Assembly: GCF_002878395.1 (NCBI RefSeq)
Contig: NC_061116.1
Coordinates: forward strand, 117,763,125 to 117,827,124
Length of the DNA: 64,000 nucleotides
Origin: Capsicum annuum
Taxonomy: Eukaryota > Streptophyta > Magnoliopsida > Solanales > Solanaceae
Direction: 5' to 3'
Of this stretch, positions 24,101 through 35,285 are shown one piece after another (position 1 is the first letter of the stretch; every line of letters starts with the position of its first letter). The translations under genes and the position numbers were made by a program. The notes under the pieces were generated by a model. The model had not been told where the DNA came from and did no database searches. It was given only the letters and a program-made list of their open reading frames with translations.

Positions 24101-24840
24101 AGGCTAATTTCTTACGGCTTCTATCTTTTGGGGATCAACTCTAATGCCTTTGGCTGAAATAATATGACCCAGAAAGGCTACTGATCTTAGACAAAATTCA
24201 TACTTGTTGAATTTATCAAACAACTGGTGATCTCTAAGAGTTTGCAAGATAACTCTAAGATGATCTGCATGGTTGTTCTCAGTATGGGAGTACACAAGGA
24301 TATCATCTATGAAAACAATGACAAAAATATCAAGATATTGCTTGAAAACTCAATTCATAAGGTCCACAAAGTCTAGTGGGGAATTGGTTAGCCCAAAAAA
24401 CATGACTAGAAACTCAAAGTGACCATAACGGGTTTGGAAGGCTGTCTTTGGAATATCATATTCCCTCACTTTAAGCTGATGTTAGCCGGATCTAAGGTTT
24501 ATCTTGGAGAAACAACTTGCACCTTGCAACTGATCAAATAGGACATCAATTCTCGAAAGGGGCACTTATTCTTAGCTGTGACCTTGTTAAACTGACGATA
24601 GTCAATGCACATACACAAAGAACCATATTTCTTTCACATAAAAAGAACAGGTGCACCCCAAGGAGAGACACTGGGCCTTATGAATCCTTTATCTAAAAGA
24701 TCTTTGAGTTGCTCTTTCAACTCCTTAAGCTCTGCAGGTGCCATACGGTATGGCAGAATAGAAATAGGCTGAGTTTCCGAAAGAAGGTCAATCCCAAATT
24801 CAATCTCTCTATGGGGAGGTACCCCTGGGAGATCTTCCAA
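24101..24840 (-). pseudogene. G2 reverse transcriptase
   Basis: The N-terminal part (24840-24634) starts [20 protein letters not shown] and includes [19 protein letters not shown] and SPWGAPVLF. After frame changes the palm box appears near 24335-24300 as [16 protein letters not shown], with both aspartates kept. The thumb is at 24295-24104 ([36 protein letters not shown]). The order and spacing match a complete gypsy RT of about 240 residues interrupted by a few frameshifts. Confidence 0.9.
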
Positions 24841-24875
24841 AAAACATCAGGAAACTCACTAACAATGTTAACTGA

Positions 24876-25352
24876 CTAAATAGTTGGAGCCTCGGACTTA
24901 GTATCTTTGAATCTAACTAGGCGATAGAGGCAACCATTGGATATTATCTTTATAGCTTTGAGATAAGAGATAAAATGACTCTTGGGAGATACCAAACTCC
25001 CGAACCACTCAAAAACTGGTTCATTAGAGAATTGAAACTTGACCACACGTGTACGATAGTTTATAGATGTATAACAAGAATGAAGCCAATCCATACCCAG
25101 AATAAGGTTGAAATCCACCATGTTCAACTCTATCAAATCAGCAAATATGACTCTATGAAGAACTATAGCAGGACAATCTCTATGCATTTGTTTAGCAACA
25201 ATCGGCTCTCCTACTGGTGTGGAAACTAGGAAAGGCTCAAGAATCTTCTCGGGACTCATTTTGAAATTCACAGCAACTAATGGGGTCATATAAGAGAAAC
25301 TTGATCCGGGGACCAGCAATACAAAAATATCAAAGCAAAAGACACGAATCAT
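24876..25352 (-). pseudogene. G2 aspartic protease domain, catalytic Asp lost
   Basis: A 158-residue open frame covers the retropepsin-like domain between gag and RT. The active-site motif normally DPGS reads VPGS (LLVPGSSFSYMTP), so the single catalytic aspartate is Val. The second landmark of the fold, a DFNLILGMDWL segment, is intact. The frame runs on to the linker before the RT (YRLVRFKDTKSEAPTI). An open frame with a dead active site shows decay by point change rather than by truncation. Confidence 0.88.
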
Positions 25353-25379
25353 ACCAGTAACAACATCGACGGAATCCTC

Positions 25380-26557
25380 CTGCTCCTGATGGGATGGTAA
25401 GGCATAGAATCTTTTATGGCGCTGACTACCAGTAGTGCTAGATGAAGTGCCTTGAGCAGGGGCGGAACAAGCTACAGGAGCTGGTGCACTAGTAGTCTAT
25501 GTTCTGGGTCGGGCATCTCTGTTCCCCTGCATAGCATGCAGACAATCTCTAAGTCTGTGGCCCAGCTTACCATAACTGAAACAACCCCTCTGGTCTGCTA
25601 AACACTCACTGGGATGATCTCTACTATCTTAGCACATGGAGAATAGCAGGGCCTATTACTTACACTGTTCTGGGATCGGGACATAGAAGACATGTTCCCA
25701 TGCTCCTGCCTACCTCTAAAAGCGGGAGCAATTGCTGATCAAGGCACTGTCATAGACGAACGGCCCTAGAACTGTGGCCGGTTTCCTCCATGGGACCTAG
25801 CCTGACTATACTCATGTTGCTCAGATCTAGCCCTCTTGTTATCCCTCACTCTATCTCTCTCCCTTATTTTATCTACCTCTATCAGTTATGTATGTATCAT
25901 CAACCTAGATAGATCCATATCCCTATTCAGCATCGCAGTCCTACACTCTTTTAGTACCAAACCAGAAGCACCAGTCACAAACTTGCTCATACTAGCTTGG
26001 GTGCCAGAAATCAAATCAGGAGCGTACTTGGCTAACTGGTTGAACTTCAAGAAGTACTCCTTAATAGTTATAGAGCCTTGCCTTACATTCATAAACTCCT
26101 CTATTTTCACCTCCTCAATGTCTAACGGAAAGAACTTATCCAAGAACGCATCTTGGAACACCTGTCAAGTAATGGGGATATCACCTTTCCTTGTAGTCTT
26201 CTTCCATGCAACCACCCAGTCATGCGCTATGTCTTTCAGCCTATAAGAAACATGCATCACCTGTGTGATATTTCTCACCTCCTCAAGGTATAACTGTGTG
26301 TCCTCACCTACCTTAGACCCATAAAACTCTGGCAGATTGATCTGCATGAAATCAAGAATCCGTGCAACAGCTAAATCACCTCCCTATTGATTTGGAACTG
26401 CGGCCTGGTTATTGGTCTAAACATTGGCAGTGACTGCTTAGGCTAACGTCTAAAAGGCCGCTCGAAACTTAGCATGATACACAGTCTCATTTAAGGGATC
26501 AACAGGATGGGGTTGCTCACTATCGTTTCTGCGGACGTTCGCTCTTCGAGAAGGCAT
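25380..26557 (-). pseudogene. G2 gag
   Basis: The ATG at 26557 gives MPSRRANVRRNDSEQPHPVD, the usual basic start of Del-type gags. The capsid follows in two frames: 26347-26165 (LPEFYGSKVGEDTQLYLEEV, then LKDIAHDWVVAWKK) and 26161-25886 (FLDKFFPLDIEEVKIEEF, MNVRQGSITIKEYFLKF, LAKYAPDLI). Near 25600-25530 a nucleic-acid-binding knuckle reads CFSYGKLGHRLRDC, with Tyr for the second Cys of the CCHC set. Stops separate the pieces. It would form the particle core around the element RNA. Confidence 0.88.
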
Positions 26558-26751
26558 TTTCTGAAATAGGAGAGCACAAATTATTAGATAAGGGGGATAA
26601 CTGTAAGCACGATAGAATCTAAAAGAAATAAACAATGTTTTCCTAGAACGCCTGGTAGCCTCTTGCTCATAGGTGTGGCGCGCTACACACCGATGATCAA
26701 GACTCTACTTAATGTGGCTTTTCAGACTCCCTAGGACTCCTTAAACCTTAG

Positions 26752-26763
26752 GCTCTGATACCA
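26752..26763 (-). other. G2 primer binding site
   Basis: The + strand reads GCTCTGATACCA, so the element strand has TGGTATCAGAGC, the standard initiator-Met tRNA site, four bases inside the 5' LTR. Confidence 0.93.
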
Positions 26764-26767
26764 AGTT

Positions 26768-27642
26768 TGTAACGTCCCAAAATCTCATCTCAAAGCACCA
26801 CACAGTGCTTAAGGCTACAAGTAGCCCCACGCTAACCCTTTGAGCCTATTACTACATATAATAACTTATTTCGAGATGAAATAAACAAAACACTTGTATT
26901 GTCATATCAAATGATATGAAATACAAAGAAAATACTCGGTCCAAATGACCACAATACTAGAAATTCAACATACTAACAATCTGATAACTAGTCTGACAAA
27001 GCCTCAACTACTCTATGACTAGAGAGCCATTAGGACAGGCCCCCAACTAACTCAAACTGAACTGAAAGCAATAATATATCTACTAAAATACTGAAATGTT
27101 TTAAGATAGTTCCTCAAACCATGAGGAATAACCACTGTGGAGATGTACACAAAGGTACTCAAAAATCACTAACGAGGCTGGGACTGAGTACCTGAACCTA
27201 CATTATTAGACAATGTAACACATAGACATATATATGGATAGTACTTGGGAATGTAGTGAGTAGGGACCTGGAACTTCAGCGCGACGCATCATAATAGTGT
27301 TAGGCCACTGGAAATTGACTATTGGGAAATCGGGGTCCTCTGTGACATGCCACTATCGTGGAGTTCCACTTGAATTTGATAATTTTCAAATAGACCCTCT
27401 CCGCAATGCGCCAAGCACTAAAATGACGTTGTTTTACAACTAGAACTTAAATTAGCCATAACTTCTTGTCCAAGCATCGATTTGGGCGAATCTTATATCG
27501 ACAGAGAGCTTATCAAATTTCCCATGTGATAAAAAATTAAAATTAGGGAAATTCTATATTGTTAAAACTATACTCACCTAGGAAGTCACTCCTTAACCTT
27601 CTTGAGGAGAAATTTAGATTACGAAAAATTTGGGTTATTACA
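26768..27642 (-). repeat. G2 5' LTR with a large internal deletion
   Basis: The first 490 bp or so (26768-27258) align with 19310-19800 and the rest (from about 27259) aligns with 21357-21737. Roughly 1.5 kb present in the 3' LTR is missing at the junction near GTGAGTAGGGACC. Confidence 0.88.
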
Positions 27643-27647
27643 CGAAC

Positions 27648-28219
27648 CAATGTCCGCCGTGATAAATTAAACTCCTGGATATTAATACATATTTCAGCAT
27701 ATTCAATATTAGAATTAATTATGTCATCGAATGTTTCAGCGTGTAAACACAAGTCCAAGTGTGTTAATACACTTTCAACATGATTAACATAAAACAACTG
27801 CGCATTAATACAGTATCAGCACGTTTAAATTAAGTTTAAATATTTTAGCATGTTGAATAGTATATTAGGTATACCATTGCATACTTTAGCATGTCAACAC
27901 AGATTACAGCATGTTAAAAGTTTATGAACATGTTAACACCGGATTTCTACATATTATTGTACTTTCAAGCATGTTAATATAAAATTCCTACACTATTGAC
28001 ATAATATTCAGCATGGTAAGGCATTTTCAGCATGTTATCGCCTTTTCCAGCATGTCACTATGAAATTCCTGCGTACTTACACAATTTCCAACATGATAAA
28101 AAGTAGGTTTTTGAGCATTTTTAACATGTACCTTTAATTTCCTACACTGTCATTAGTTTATAACATGTCATGCACAATGAAATACATAAGCACAACTCCT
28201 TGACATATTTACCACGCTT
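27648..28219 (+). repeat. T1 3' region: degenerate CAGCATGTT minisatellite
   Basis: Between G2 and the T1 3' LTR a motif close to TTCAGCATGTTAA returns many times at about 30-40 bp spacing (for example near 27835, 27890, 27910, 27970, 28010, 28030 and 28050). Intervening text is AT-rich and variable. Open frames here are chance. It belongs to the untranslated 3' end of T1. Confidence 0.7.
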
Positions 28220-29286
28220 TGACATTCTCTTTTAACAAATTGGCAGCACATTATTTAGATGTGAATCACAGTTATCTTTTGTCATTTTAAAGGATTGTTG
28301 AACACTTAGCTATCATCCCTATAGGTTAACTAAATAAAAACAATCTATTATCATCTTTGTATGTTAATCACATTAATAAATTTTAACTAACCAAAAGGCT
28401 AACTTGGTATAATTATGTGCTACGTGACGTCCTGCTTATTATGCGCTTCGAGTCCTAGGTAACAAAGCTTTATTTTGTCTAGACCATAAAAACCAAAATA
28501 ACAAAGTCCAATGTCTCTTGGACGATAGGTGGGATTATCGGTACTCTGAAGACGTTAGTTTTATCCTTGTCCTAGGACGCCTTTAGATTTGACATCCAGC
28601 CTAGGAGGGGTGAGATAGGTAGTCATTCAAAAGTGATGATCTCCAACAGACATTAAAGGTAAGACACATGACTTCTCTAAGAGTTCGGCCAGTGGGTCGG
28701 ATGATGATTAAACAAGTTAGAGTTCTGATCTGAATGAGACCAAAACATTTCTTTGTTTGATTTGATGATTTCTTCCTTGTTTGTTTACATTACTTTGCAT
28801 GCTTGTTGCTTGAGGTAGTTTAGTTCTTTTAAAATTCATAAATATTTTGTTATAAATTGCTTTTCCTTCTTTCTTCTCTACTTTACATTATTTGTTATCT
28901 TTTTTTTATCACCACCTAGTTAATAATTAGAAATAATAAAATAACATGTTTGTTTACTCGTTACTTTATCACTTAGTCAACATTCAAGTTAATAATAAAA
29001 CAAGAGACCTTTATTTGATCACATAGAATCCCCACGTAAAATACAAATTTGGCCGGGAACCACCTTTGTGAACCTTAAAGGTGCCTAACACCTTACTTTC
29101 AAGGTAATTTAAACCCTTACCCAAATCTCTAGTGAACTAAAACAAAATAGGTTTGTAGTAGCCTGATTGGTGTCCTAACGCACCTTAATACGTTAGGTGG
29201 CGACTCTTCATACTCTTCCTTTAAACTACCCCAAAAAGTGTGCTCATGTTGAATCCCGCTTTTCGTGAGAAAAATTGGGTGAGACA
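28220..29286 (+). repeat. T1 3' LTR
   Basis: Aligns with 9496-10577 from TGACATTCTC to GGTGAGACA, with scattered substitutions and small indels. Length about 1067 bp. Confidence 0.85.
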
Positions 29287-29289
29287 ACA

Positions 29290-30480
29290 CCTTGTGCCTT
29301 AAATCAACTGTTGCTCGGAAAAAGGTGATCACCATATGGCTTAGAATATTATCATTAGCCGTAGAATAAGAACCAGGATTTTCTTACTTCTTCTTAGACC
29401 ACTGTCTGCCATCCTTGCCACCATTTTGCTGGCCACCACCCTACTTAGAAAACTGAGGTTGCTTACTCTTCCTTTTCTTGATATCTGGATGTTTTTCCTT
29501 CTCATCATTCACTTATTGCATATACACCACAAGCCTAGAGATATCCATATCACTGTTCAACAAAGCAGCCTTACACTCCAACACTAAGTCTAGAGATAAG
29601 CCCGAAGCAAACTTCCTCATCTTAGCCCTTATATTAGATACTAGCTCAGGAGCATAACGGGACAACTGATGAATATTAAAGGCATACTCCTTCACAATCA
29701 TCTTGCCTTGCTTCAAATTCACGAACTTCTAAGAATTTGCCTTCCTTAGAGGGAAAAAGTGATCAAGAAAAACACTAGAGAAATCCTTTCATAAATCCAA
29801 CTCAGCTTTATCTCCCCTAGACTAGTCCCACTCCTAATCCCACTGATACTCCACATCCTTCAGGTGGTATACAGTGAACTCCAACCCTCCAAATCAGAAG
29901 CATGGATCACATAGAGAATTTTATCCGACTCATTTATGAGCCCTTGAGGATTTTCCTCATCCTTAGAACCTATAAAGGTCAGAGGATTCAGCCTCATAAA
30001 GTGGCCAACTCTAGTGGCCTTATAAGAACTCACAACAGCACCAATAGGACCCAACTGACATAACTGACATGTCACCAACAGGGTCAATAGATAAATGGAA
30101 TGGCGAAACTCTGCATTGGTAATATCTCCTGGAGGTGACCAAGCAATAGAGTTACCAACAGTAGAAGGATTAGTGGGGACCGGTGGAACTCCACTAGGGC
30201 AATCAGAAGTAGTATCCTAGACTGGGTCTTAACTCCTTAAGTAGGATGAGCCTCATCCACATTATCCTCGGGTAAGACATAGAAGTTTCAATGAACATCA
30301 GATCTTTTAGGAGGTATGATCTAAAAAGCGAACAAATGTGAATTATAGGAGATTTCAAGATCTTTGACTCTACAGCCCAATAGTAGATTACAAGAAAGAA
30401 AAACATTCCTAAATGCCTCATAGCCTACCCCTTATAAGTGCAGCACGCTATACACCTATAAAAAAAACTTTAATTGACAT
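29290..30480 (-). pseudogene. G1 gag
   Basis: The capsid (Retrotrans_gag type) lies at 30087-29500: FMRLNPLTFIGSKDEENPQG in the first frame and, in 29722-29513, MNLKQGKMIVKEYAF, LSRYAPELVSN and SGLSLDLVLECKAALLN. Downstream come GGGQQNGGKDGRQWSKKK and a Ser/Tyr-rich piece up to the T1 edge at 29287. The zinc knuckle, protease and first half of the RT that should follow are absent. The N-terminal part (30480-30090) is shifted and poorly preserved. Gag directly follows the primer site at 30511-30524. Confidence 0.85.
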
Positions 30481-30510
30481 GACTTTATTGAAACTTAATG
30501 ACACCAAACC

Positions 30511-30524
30511 TGGCTCTAATAGCA
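30511..30524 (-). other. G1 primer binding site
   Basis: The + strand TGGCTCTAATAGCA corresponds on the element strand to TGCTATTAGAGCCA, a two-mismatch form of the initiator-Met site, four bases inside the LTR. Confidence 0.8.
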
Positions 30525-30528
30525 ACTT

Positions 30529-30715
30529 TGTCACAATCCTAACCAAGGCCTGGCCATGATGGGTATCTCAAGTCCAATAAGGATCGGAGACCACCCCCTT
30601 TACCTAACCAAATAAAACATCATACTCCTAAGTCAGATGAATTCTGAATAAGATAACATAATATAAGAACAAAGAATTTTAGACATGTCTATAACCGATG
30701 ACAAGTAACCGACCA
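30529..30715 (-). repeat. G1 5' LTR, left piece (before C2)
   Basis: Starts TGTCACAATCC and matches 4803-4990. It breaks at GACCA where C2 inserted and resumes at 40427. Confidence 0.9.
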
Positions 30716-31045
30716 TGATAAAATGTAAGGGTTGCAGCACACAATAAGGGACCAGGTCCCTTAAAGTCAATCACAGGTAATAACTATAGTAAAGTTGTAA
30801 GGAAACTAAAACTTTGCAGGAATTTAAAAACGCAAGGATTTAACGTGGAAACCTCCTTGCTCAAGGGAGGAAAAACCATGGCTTACCCTCACAAACACTT
30901 CACCAATCAACTATAATCAATCTCTTGATTACAAATTTGATTTAAACCTAACTCTAGGCTCCACCTTCTAGTAATAACTCTATTACAAGCCTACCTTGAC
31001 AATTCTGTCAAGAACATACCTCAATATTGATTAACTCTAACTGAG
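30716..31045 (-). repeat. C2 3' LTR, truncated
   Basis: Aligns with the start of the 5' LTR copy at 38161 (both contain AAGGATTTAACGTGGAAACC and CTCTAGGCTCCAC). Similarity ends near 31045. The rest of the LTR and the polypurine tract are not recognisable in 31046-31250, so this end is deleted or badly decayed. Confidence 0.75.
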
Positions 31046-31249
31046 ATTCATTCATATGCAAAAGGTAAGTATCATTGCAGTGCATAATTTAAATATTCTA
31101 GAGAAAAACCCACAGAAATCAAGAAAGATTAACAGGTAACGAACCTAGGAAGAGGGTTTGGAGAAGTAGAGCCATGTTATTATTCTCTGTAGTATAATAG
31201 TGTAACAATTCCTTAGTTAGATGTCTTATCTCTATTCAAGCTATGAACC

Positions 31250-32920
31250 TAACCAGTCAAATTTGAAACTCTCTTTTTGAGTTCAGCATTCTCAGTGCTA
31301 AGCTCTTTAGAGACACTTGGATCCTTTTTGGAAAGATGCTGAATTGTCACTTGAAATTTGTTAATCTCTCCACCCTTTGCAGCTATGTTGAATTTCAAAT
31401 CCTCTATTATCTTGTTGAGCTCATCTTGAGAGATGCCACCTGATTTTTTTTTTCACACATTCAGTTTTGACTAAAGTCTTCATACCAAATAGTTGTAGAA
31501 TAGTTCCAGGAGTTCCATTTTTACAGACAATACCAAAATGACCAAACACTTTATTCAACTAATATCCATAAGGCATGCTATGTTTTCAATTTTTCTCAAG
31601 AATAACCTTATGCATGTGCTCCATCATTAATGTCTGTAAATAAATAAACTCAAAATTGCCAAGACACTCCATATACAAATCAGCAGTTGGAGCAATGTTC
31701 CTCTTTTATGATCTAGGCAGAAGCACTTTGTTTACAAAATCAAAGACCAATTGGGCTTTACTTTTGAGTGATTTCCTATTCACTACAGCTACAGATTTTT
31801 CTTTAAACATTAATGCATTTGCCATGAACGCTATTGATAGCTTTTGTTTTGAGATAGTCCTCACACCACTGATAGAAACCTATAAAATTCTCCAAGTGAT
31901 ACAGCATCAAGATTCATCTTCTTTCCTTGAGCTACAGCATTCATCTGCAGTCTATCTTCAGAAAAAATTAATGTGGAATAGAATTTATCAACTACCTCAT
32001 CAGAAACTATGGGAAAGGTTCATTCCATAAGATAAATCCATCCTTGATGTTTAACAAGCTCAACTAATTTTATAATACCTAGTTTTATTAACATATTTGA
32101 GTCAAAGATTCTCCCAATTAGTACCTTTTGATTTTTCAAAAGTCTGTTTCTCACTTCTGTAGACACAACCTTTCTTTTTTATTCCATTTTTTCCCTTTTT
32201 TTATGGATTCTTCTTCAGTCATTTTTCTCTTCTTAGAACCAGGTCCTTCAGAAGTTTGCTACTTCTCAACAAAGCTTTTATACTCCTCTTTGGGATTTCT
32301 TTTTATCTTACTGATAGTTTTTTTATTAGGACTAAATACACTCTTTCTTGGGCTATTCGAAAGCAAGATGAGATTTTCAGCAAATAAGGCATCATCCATC
32401 AATTTGCTACCAGAAATATTTTGAGGTTTTAAGGATGATTCTTCACCAACAGGTTGAGTAAAGAAGGAGTTTGGCCTTTGAAAACTAGGAGAAGGAAGGT
32501 GTTTTTCAAGAGAATTTGAGAGACGATTTTTATCTATGCTACCTCAGAGTCCTTTGAAAGATAAGAGAATGGGAAATTTGTAGCCATTTGGATTTCCTTT
32601 TCATAGGAGGGCTATTTTTTACTAGATTATTCCATATGACAAGAGAAGGAGTGGGTACAGTAAGATTTAAAGGAACAAATAAGCACAAGGAAGAGTTTTT
32701 GTGAGAATGAGATGTGATCGATTTCAATTTTAGGGTGACTCATCCTTTCTTTGTGAATAGGATAAGTTTCTAACATAGAAAGAGAGTGCACATGGCTTCT
32801 TCTGACAGAATACAAAAACTGCACATTCACGACACTAACTTGTGAGATGGGACCAGGTCTCTCTTTTTCTTGAGTGAATCCTCAACTTTATGCATGTCAC
32901 ATTTGTCCTCCTCCAAAGTT
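31250..32920 (-). pseudogene. C2 envelope-like/plant-transposon-type ORF (decayed)
   Basis: Downstream of RNase H on the element strand lies a long coding-like stretch with many stops and shifts. Recognisable pieces include a Lys/Ser-rich segment, FDSNMLIKLGIIKLVELV, a segment ending DEVVDKFYSTL, and SMPYGY before a segment KVFGHFGIVCKNGTPGT. The position after pol is that of the optional envelope-like gene of SIRE elements. A role in entry has not been shown for plant elements, and here the reading is broken throughout. The same protein style appears on the + strand at 43200-44000. Confidence 0.6.
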
Positions 32921-33037
32921 GTTCCCATGGGTGAATACCTACAAAGGTATGATATAAATTTAGAACAACAAGTACATACTTTACCGAGGATACAAATCTC
33001 CTAATCATAGCCATTTTTAGGGAGAAAACTGATTTAT

Positions 33038-33700
33038 CTAGTAGGTCATGTTATTTTTGATCAACCCATGCCTCATCCTATTTTTCACAAATTGTTCCTT
33101 GTGAAGTGCCTCAGTAAATTCATCTTCTATTTCAGTTTCAGTGTTGTAAAGCATCATGGAAATAGCTTTCTTCTCAACATTATCTCTCAGAAAGTGATGT
33201 CTCACATCAATGTACTTGGTCTTATATTGCACTAGATTCTTGGCCATGTTGAGAGCACTTATGCTGTCACACATTAGAGGGATAGTGTTTGAGACCATAC
33301 TAAAGACCTTCAGTTGATGTTTCATCCATAACAATTAAGCATAAAAAAAGTTGCATCCATATACTCAGCTACAACAGTAGATAAAGCAACTGAATTCTGC
33401 TTCTTAGAACCCCTGGAGATTAAGGAAGAGCCCAGAAAATAAGCCATTTTAGAGGTACTTTTCTATCCACCAGATAGCCAGCATAATCATCATCAGCATA
33501 TCCTAATAAATCAAAACAGTCTCCAGAAGAACAATATAGGACCAGGTCCCCTATACCATGAGAATTCATTTTGAGCTTTCAAATCAGACTCCTTAGGACA
33601 GACCTGAAATCTTACACACATTCCCACACTAAACACAATAGTAGGCCTGCTTTTAGTGAGATATCGTAAGGATCCAATAATCTTTTTATACATGGTATCA
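33038..33700 (-). pseudogene. C2 RNase H
   Basis: The upstream part (33693-33511) reads MYKKIIGSLRYLTKSRPTIVFSV, the start of the copia RNase H region, then is interrupted. The last part (33334-33038) has CDSISALNMAKNLVQYKTKY followed by DVRHHFLRDNVEK and the family ending EQFVKNRMRHGLIKN. The middle (33510-33340), including a YADADYAG-type acidic site, is broken by stops and by a short foreign piece containing ACCAGGTCCC. Confidence 0.85.
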
Positions 33701-33759
33701 TTAACTGAGGGACTAAATTAATCACTATCCATCTTGGAGTTGGTTCCAATTGGATTTTC

Positions 33760-34505
33760 TATTGTCTTGGAATCTCCTATATTGTATTTCTTCAGAATCT
33801 CCTTGATGTAATTTTCCTGATAAATCATTGTCCCTTGAGAAGTTTGCTTGATCTGCGAACCTAGGAAGAAACTCTTTTCTCCCATTATGCTCATTTCTAA
33901 TTCACTCCCTATTAGTTTGTAAACTCTTCACACAGGGATTCAGAAGTAGCTCCAAAGATAATATAATCAACATATATTCAAATAACCAGTAAGTTGCTAC
34001 CTCTGGACTTTAAAAAGAGAGTATTTTCAATTTTCCCTCTTTTAAAGCCATTTTCCAAAAGTAACTTTAAAAGTACCTCATACCAAGCCCTAGGAGCTTA
34101 CTTTAACCTACAGAGAGCCTTGTCCAATTTGAGTATATGATGAGGAAAATTTGCATCTTCAAAGCCTAGAGGTTGTTTGACATAAACTTCTTCCTTTAAG
34201 TTTCTATTTAGAAATGCACTTTTAACGTACATTTGAAAGAGCTTGAACCCCATATAGGTATAAAAGGCAATAAGAATCTTGATAGCCTTTATTCTTGATA
34301 CAGGGGAAAATATCTCATCATAATCAGTTCCTTCCTCCTGGTTATACCTTCGAACAATCATCCTTGCTTTATTTTTGTTGATAGTTCCTTGTTCATCATG
34401 CTTGTTTTTGTACACCCACTTAGTGTCAATTATTATTCTGTCAATAAGTTTGGGGACCAGGTTCCAGACTTTACTTATTTTAAATTGCTGAAGCTCTTCC
34501 TCCAT
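33760..34505 (-). pseudogene. C2 reverse transcriptase, two catalytic Asp changed
   Basis: Open over 34505-34098: MEEELQQFKISKVWNLVP, DTKWVYKNKHDEQG, DYDEIFSPVSRIKAI and then FQMYVKSAFLN, where the family has QMDVKSAF. The first catalytic aspartate is therefore Tyr. Downstream near 33985-33945 the active-site box reads IYVDYIIFGATSESLCEE after a stop, so YVDD has become YVDY. With both sites hit, the copy cannot encode an active polymerase. Confidence 0.9.
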
Positions 34506-35285
34506 TGCATTGATCCAGTCAACATATTTTAGTGCTTCTTTTACATTTTTAGGTTTAATTTGGAACAGGAATGCTTAAAATGCAATGAAATTTTTGGCTT
34601 GAGTTATTTTTTAAACTCCAGATTCCAAAGGTTTAGTTAGATTCTAAAGTGGATGAGAAGATTTATGCCACCAGTTTGACCTTCTGAGATTAGTTCTACT
34701 AGGACTAGGTCCCTAAAAAGTTTGACTGGATCATTTTTATTATTCTTCAGCTGAAGCTGGGATCTATGACTGAGATCCTAGATCACCATCACTCCAATCA
34801 TTCTTATCTGCATCATAAACCTCTTGACCATCATCTTTAGTAATATTATCTCTTTGAACAGGAATGAGCTCTTCATTCTCTAATTTTTCACCATTATCAT
34901 GATTTATTAGCTTTCCTAACTCATCAAAAACCACGGCACTTACTTCAACACGCAGAGTTCTTTCGTTGAAAATTTTGTATGTTTTACTTGTTGAGGAATA
35001 GCCCACAAATACTGTTTCATCACTCTCAGAGTCAAACTTTTCTAGATCATTCTTCCCATTGTTTAGAATAAAGCATTTACACCCAAATGGTCTGAAGTAT
35101 TCAAGATTAGTCTTTCAATTAAACACAAGCTCATATGGGGTTTTGTTCAGGAGTGATCTAATTAAGCACCTATTTGTCACATAACAAGCAGTGTTTACAG
35201 CTTCAGTCCAAAAGTTCTTTGGATGCCCACTATCAATTAACATGGTCCTAGTAGTATCTATGAGAGTTCTTTTTTTTTCTTTCAA
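34506..35285 (-). pseudogene. C2 linker between integrase and RT
   Basis: An acidic 80-residue open stretch (35006-34764) reads MGYSSTSKTYKIFNERTLRV and then Glu/Asp-rich text, as in the C-terminal part of copia integrases and the variable linker before the RT. Upstream pieces (35280-35010) contain the NKTPYELVFN-type segment in a broken frame. Confidence 0.75.

Larger units (their letters stand above)
19310..27642 (-). mobile_element. G2: second Del/Tekay-type gypsy chromovirus, nested in T1
   Basis: All parts are present in order on the - strand: 5' LTR (27642-26768), primer site, gag, protease, RT, RNase H, integrase with chromodomain-like tail, polypurine tract and 3' LTR (21737-19310). 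Flanks CAAAC (19305-19309) and CGAAC (27643-27647) differ at one base, fitting a 5-bp target duplication. The LTR sequences differ from those of G1, so it is a separate family. It is less decayed than G1 but dead: the protease aspartate is lost and frames are broken. Confidence 0.9.
9496..29286 (+). mobile_element. T1: Ogre/Tat-like non-autonomous LTR element with gag but no pol
   Basis: Two direct LTRs (9496-10577 and 28220-29286) frame a + strand element. A primer site TGGCGACTCCGCAGGG follows the first LTR, of the Arg-tRNA type used by Ogre/Tat elements. Only gag is found between them. After removing L1 and G2 about 8.8 kb remain, with no protease, RT, RNase H or integrase recognisable. 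That matches the class of LTR elements with terminal repeats and a gag only (TR-GAG-like). No perfect target duplication is seen at its ends. Confidence 0.72.

Noticed and set aside
26740..26770. tRNA gene suspected from the GCTCTGATACCA text
   Set aside because: It is only the 12-18 nt complementary to the tRNA 3' end, i.e. a retroelement primer binding site; no cloverleaf around it. The same holds at 30511 and 38146.
31656..32424. Two + strand frames of about 100-124 residues
   Set aside because: They are the reverse of the decayed envelope-like ORF of C2; composition is Phe/Leu-rich as in antisense readings.
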